From: Nemertoderma westbladi
Lineage: Eukaryota > Xenacoelomorpha > Nemertodermatida > Nemertodermatidae
Assembly (NCBI GenBank): GCA_032718475.1
Contig: JAUCBJ010000587.1
Coordinates: forward strand, 1 to 49,743
Length of the DNA stretch: 49,743 bases
Direction: 5' to 3'
A program made the position numbers and the translations under genes. Of the stretch, positions 45,567-49,743 are shown piece by piece. The notes beneath the pieces were generated by a model that made no database searches, was not told the DNA's origin, and saw only the letters and a program-made list of their open reading frames with translations. The stretch's first letter is position 1. Every line of letters begins with the position of its first letter.

Positions 45567-46086
45567 CTCAGCATTATATGCCGATTATAGGTTATCATAT
45601 AGCTTATTATTCTCGTATACCCATTCTTGAAGTAAGACCGATTATCAGATTATCAATATCATCAACCTTCTACAGTATATTTATTCTGTCGGTATTCATA
45701 AGTCAGGTAGTTTCCATTAGCTTAAAGTGGGACAACAGCTGCGGCTGCGCGAAAGGACAATATCTGCTGGCAGATTTGGTCCTAGCTAGGGGGCAATGGG
45801 ACAAGGGGGTCAAAATACGTGGGGATACATTTCCTCCTGTCACACTCACAAAGGAACTGTAGGCCTTTCTTTTTCTTTAAAGGCAATGGCACCTAACGCT
45901 CTTTGGGACCAGTACAAAACAAAGAGGTAAAGTCGCGTTACAACCCAAAGAGCGTTACGACCCAAAGAGCGTTAGGTCCCAAAGACGTTAGGCCATTGCC
46001 ATTTAAAGGAGCAGTTTAGTAAAGGAGCAGTTTAGTAAAGGAGCAGGTTACAGGAGGCGTGTTGGGCGAACCAAAACGATAAACGA
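44721..46086. repeat. Inverted repeat pair, interleaved with the fold-back structure
   Basis: 44721-44797 and 46006-46086 are reverse complements with mismatches. On + the right arm reads AGGAGCAGTTTAGTAAAGG (a 19-bp unit repeated two to three times) and then GCGAACCAAAACGATAAACG. The left arm lies inside 43545-45566 and the right arm outside it, so the two inverted pairs interleave. Confidence 0.8.
45876..46007. repeat. Small fold-back element, 132 bp
   Basis: TTTAAAGGCAATGGCACCTA (45876) faces GGCCATTGCCATTTAAA (ending 46007). The inner right arm carries three tandem copies of CCCAAAGAGCGTTA (45943-45990) against one inverted copy on the left. TTTAAA at both edges could be a target duplication or part of the repeat. 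Confidence 0.75.
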
Positions 46087-46670
46087 AAATTAACACATGT
46101 GTTTTGTACGGGTCTTTATTTTGTTTTTCTTTATCGTTATTTGTTTTGTAGTCACCCTCCAATAGATGGATATTATTACGTTGATAAAACGACGGCCGTT
46201 GGGGACCATCGTAACTACAATACATTGATAATTGGTTCCATGATAGATAAATTGGCGCCAACTACTAGCGAGTTATTGTTAGACAACCTCTGTTACGATT
46301 TTCTACAGTGACGAGGCCGCAAACCTTCTATTGTAAAGTTACAGTATTTTTGTATTCCATGAATCAATCTCATAGAGTTACCCACCGATGTTGGTAGGGA
46401 TAGAGGCCCCATGTTCTTAGTAGCTACCGGCGTATCTGTTATATCTATTGTATTTGGATCTAATTGGTACCGAATTCTATATCCACGTCCACTTATAAGG
46501 CGCCTAAGTTCCCCTAAGTACTGTAGCTGCTGCATTCAGTATTACAGTCAGCCAAACCCAGAAAGTATTAAAGGCCCAACTGACCTGATGGTTGTGTCAT
46601 TAATTTCAATTATATTGGTAATATATAGACTGTCACATTTATACATCAGTTAGTCCGAATTGTATTAAAT
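46087..46670. other. Gene-free interval upstream of the zinc-finger frame
   Basis: Only short frames without recognisable features. An in-frame TAG near 46627 precedes the zinc-finger ATG. A promoter or an upstream exon may lie here, but nothing specific is visible. Confidence 0.4.
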
Positions 46671-48410
46671 ATGTATTCGAATACTTTGAGTGACGCTGCT
46701 TGGGATTTACTGGATCGTATCATGGCAGATGAAAGTGATTCTCAGTCCGGTGATGAGGAACAAGAGAACTGCGTCGCTCCACCAACTGTTAATAAAGAAA
46801 TCAACACAAACAGCGGTATAAACGTTATCAGTTTTAAATCAGAAGCGGAACCTATTTGCGGTACTTCCGAAGATAAATCACGAAAGATCAAACAAGAGTT
46901 CTGTACAGATGAACAATATTCTAATAATCACATCGACAACACAAACAGCGGTATAAATGTTATCAGTTTTAAATCGGAATCTATTTGCGGTACTTCCCAA
47001 GATAAATCTCGTGTTGTAAGAGAAGATTTATCTACTGAGAAACTATCTGCTTGTAAAGTTATTGCTAAATCCGTTCTCAAGGGTAAGCGATTTAATCGTA
47101 AAGTAAATTTAAAGAATCCCAAAAAATCATTGCATAAAGGTATCAAGTATAATTTTGGGTCTTGTGACAAACAATTTACTCACAAAGGACATATGAGGAA
47201 CCACATGAAAACAGTGCATAAAGGCATCAAGTATAATTGCGGTTCTTGTGACGAAGAATTTAGTAGAAAAGGATATCTGAAGGAAGACATAGAATCAGTA
47301 CATAAAGGTATCGAGTCTAAATGTGTTTATTGTGACAAACAATTTACTAACAAAGGATATCTGAAGATACACATAGAATCACTACATAAAGGTATCAAGT
47401 ATAAATGCGGTTCTTGTGACAAACAATTTGGTGACAAACGGAGTCTAAAGAGACACATGGAATTAATTCATAAAGGTATCAAGTATAATTGCGGTTCTTG
47501 TGACAAACGATTTACTGGCAAAGGATATCTGAAGAAACACATGGGATCAGTACATAAAGGTATCAAGTATAATTGCGGTTCTTGTGACAAACGATTTAAT
47601 GACAAACAGATACTAAAGAGACACATACAATCAGTACATAAAGGTATCAAGTATAATTGCGGTTCTTGTGACAAACGATTTAATGACAAACAGATACTAA
47701 AGAGACACATGGAATCAGTACATAAAGGCATCAAGTATAAATGCGGTTCTTGTGAAAAACGATTTAGTAACAAAGGAGGCCTAAAGAGACACATGGAATC
47801 AGTACATAAAGGCATCAAGTATAAATGCGGTTCTTGTGAAAAACGATTTAGTGACAAAGGATATCTGAAGATACACATAGAATCAGTACACAAAGGCATC
47901 AAGTATAAATGCGATTCTTGTGACAAACAATTTGGTGACAGACGGAGTCTAAAGAGACACATGGAATTAATTCATAAAGGTATCAAGTATAAATGCGGTT
48001 CTTGTGACAAACAATTTACTACAAAAGTACATCTGAAGATACACGTAGAATCAGTACATAAAGGGATCAAGTATAAATGCGATTCTTGTGACAAACAATT
48101 TGGTAACAAACGGAGTCTAAAGAGACACATGGAATTAATTCATAAAGGTATCAAGTGTAAATGTGGTTCCTGTGACAAACAATTTACTGACAAAGGATAT
48201 CTGAAGAAACACATGGAATCAGTACATAAAGGTATCAAGTATAATTGCGGTTCTTGTGACAAACGATTTAATGACAAACAGATACTAAAGAGACACATGG
48301 AATCAGTACATAAAGGTATCAAGTATAAATGCGGTTACTGTGACAAACAATTTAGTGAAAAGGGATATCTGAAGAAACACATAGAATCAGTTCACAAAGA
48401 CACCAATTAA
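46671..48410 (+). CDS. Multi-C2H2 zinc-finger protein, 579 residues, single exon
   Basis: ATG at 46671 is the first after an in-frame stop, and TAA is at 48408-48410. Residues 1-150 are acidic and Ser-rich with an internal duplication (NTNSGINVISFKSE at about residues 46 and 90, each followed by ICGTS). From about residue 160, fifteen fingers follow with a strict 28-residue period: C-x2-C-x12-H-x4-H joined by KGIKYK/N linkers where TGEKPY is usual. Finger 1 lacks its first Cys (FGSC) and finger 2 has Asp for the first His, so 13 look intact. Only a few helix types recur (DKGYLKK, DKQILKR, DKRSLKR), pointing to recent tandem expansion. It is probably a nuclear DNA-binding protein; the target is unknown. 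It could be a host gene or a retained duplicate. Confidence 0.85.
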   Translation: MYSNTLSDAAWDLLDRIMADESDSQSGDEEQENCVAPPTVNKEINTNSGINVISFKSEAEPICGTSEDKSRKIKQEFCTDEQYSNNHIDNTNSGINVISFKSESICGTSQDKSRVVREDLSTEKLSACKVIAKSVLKGKRFNRKVNLKNPKKSLHKGIKYNFGSCDKQFTHKGHMRNHMKTVHKGIKYNCGSCDEEFSRKGYLKEDIESVHKGIESKCVYCDKQFTNKGYLKIHIESLHKGIKYKCGSCDKQFGDKRSLKRHMELIHKGIKYNCGSCDKRFTGKGYLKKHMGSVHKGIKYNCGSCDKRFNDKQILKRHIQSVHKGIKYNCGSCDKRFNDKQILKRHMESVHKGIKYKCGSCEKRFSNKGGLKRHMESVHKGIKYKCGSCEKRFSDKGYLKIHIESVHKGIKYKCDSCDKQFGDRRSLKRHMELIHKGIKYKCGSCDKQFTTKVHLKIHVESVHKGIKYKCDSCDKQFGNKRSLKRHMELIHKGIKCKCGSCDKQFTDKGYLKKHMESVHKGIKYNCGSCDKRFNDKQILKRHMESVHKGIKYKCGYCDKQFSEKGYLKKHIESVHKDTN

Positions 48411-49743
48411 GACTCCTGGTGGTGGAATCTGTAAATTAAATTACCGACTTCAATCCCGTTGTATAAAGAGAAACTCATAAACTGCGGTACAGCTGTCTGT
48501 CTGTTCATCCCCTTACAAACAACTATATGTGCACTTTGTTATCTTAAACTGAAAGTGTTGATGTTGAGTTTACATTAATGATATATAATTTTAACTATAT
48601 CATATAATTATTTCACCATGGCTCGTGAAATAATTATTAACGAATCAGACCCCAGACAGATATTTTGCGCGGGAAGGTTTTAACTTTTAAGTAAATTTTC
48701 CCGGAATAACATTTTTCATTTTCAAATAAATAATCATCCGCTATTTTTCACCAAATTTCATTAATTCAGCTCATTGGAACTGGTTTCGACAGTTCTTTAA
48801 ATGTAGGCCTATCTTATGAAATTTTGATAAATATTTGCACTTTTGTGTAATTTATTTTAAATAAAACGTTAATAAATTAATTAAAATTCAAATGGCAAAT
48901 TAAAAGTTATATATAAGATAAATTTATAGATAAATTATAAGGGGGGGGGGGGGGGTGGGGGGGGGGGGGTTATACCATTTTCGGACAACTCTTTTATTTA
49001 TCACTCTCACCGTTTCAAAATTGTTTGATTATGGCTATAATATGGAATATAGGTACCTAAGATGCTATTCTACATGGCAGGTCAGAAAAATTTTATTTTT
49101 CGCAATTTAATATTAGTTAATAATAGTAAACAATAAAAAAAACTTCGTTGTGATTAAAATCTTAAGGCTTTTACAGTTTTGAATCTAATCACATGAAAGT
49201 TTTTTTATACTGTATGATAGATCAAAGATGGGGCAACATAACTATCAGGCGAAATTTTGTGAAAATAATTCTGCACCGCTAGGTGGCGCTGCAAATTTAT
49301 GCTATCTTTTAGGTTTGTTCTAAACTTCTAAATAGTATTAAATTTTATTAACAAAAATTTCGAAAAATTGTCTGATACTTTTATGCAGGGTGGCTATGTA
49401 GAGACCCACAGAAATGTTCAGACTAAAGGTTGCTGAAAAATTGTAGAAGTACATGGATTTTGAAATTACCAATTTCATAAAAAAAATATTGGAGATAATC
49501 GACCTTTCATTATACATAGTAATTGTAATTTATTTTTTTTGTTATTGTTATTGTTATAGTAAATTAGATATAGGAAGTACATCGTTGTAGAAAACGTTTG
49601 TGGCCAATTAAAAGAAACATTATACAAACAAACAACAACAATAGGCCTAGTAATTTCAATAGTTCACCCTAAATGGAAATTGTTATAACTTGAAAACTAA
49701 AAGAGTCATTAAATAGCGGTTTTCAGATTAGGAAACACCCTTT
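48411..49743. other. AT-rich gene-free region downstream of the zinc-finger frame
   Basis: An AATAAA at 48725-48730 is a possible polyadenylation signal for the preceding frame. An interrupted G run (15 G, T, 13 G) lies at 48941-48969. No coding frame is seen. Confidence 0.5.

Noticed and set aside
43537-45574. 8-bp target duplication for a hAT-like element with TAGGGTTC ends.
   Set aside because: The flanking 8-mers (GTCACTAC and CTCAGCAT) do not match, so superfamily and boundaries stay open.
47468-47962. Minus-strand frame of 164 codons with Cys/Leu repeats.
   Set aside because: It is antisense of the zinc-finger array; the + frame explains the 84-bp period and the Cys/His spacing.

Overview
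The window is non-coding-rich animal nuclear DNA built almost entirely from transposable elements and tandem repeats. It has a BEL/Pao LTR retrotransposon, a Penelope-like element with a GIY-YIG nuclease, non-LTR retrotransposons, satellites, fold-back elements and one multi-zinc-finger reading frame. I found no operons, bacterial genes, tRNA, rRNA or CRISPR. The AT-rich composition, the element mix and the frequent TAGGCCTA-type words fit a marine invertebrate, possibly a deuterostome; that assignment is only an inference.

Layout: 1-1815 is leader or flank with no gene. From 1815 to 11590 lies a nearly full-length BEL/Pao copy on +, with gag, protease, reverse transcriptase, RNase H and integrase. 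It is broken by a one-base gain in a T run, a stop codon and a one-base loss. From 11666 to 13025 comes a compact group of short unrecognised reading frames, then a purine-rich tract and a 1.2 kb LTR (13103-14318). A solo copy of this LTR, with a 5-bp target duplication, sits at 29481-30718. From 14319 to 22558 are AT-rich repeats, two 3' ends of one non-LTR element each followed by a ~147-bp satellite, a 15-16 bp minisatellite, and a cluster of CAGCCATAAG words in alternating orientation. 22559-24303 is a Penelope-like element whose 3' end is also present inverted on its 5' side. 25795-27860 carries degenerate TTGACATA arrays and a duplicated segment; one copy contains two abutting perfect palindromes (59 and 79 bp).

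31400-34760 is a broken Jockey/CR1-type LINE on the minus strand. 34785-37902 is a 3.1 kb minisatellite of a 48-bp dimer. 38310-43285 is a second BEL/Pao copy, inverted relative to the first. It lacks about 6 kb from gag to RNase H and is interrupted by a 1,074-bp fold-back element (38794-39867) with intact terminal inverted repeats, a 6-bp target duplication and minisatellite arms. 43545-46086 holds further fold-back structures built the same way, two of them interleaved. 46671-48410 is an intact 579-residue C2H2 zinc-finger frame, the only plausible host-type gene. The rest, to 49743, is AT-rich with an interrupted G run.

The signal I find most worth following is the recurrence of unrelated minisatellites arranged as inverted arms of fold-back elements (38794-39867, 43545-45566, 44721-46086, 45876-46007, perhaps 21090-21560). 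Next is the double palindrome at 26213-26350, which looks like a double-strand break whose two ends were each copied back on themselves before joining.
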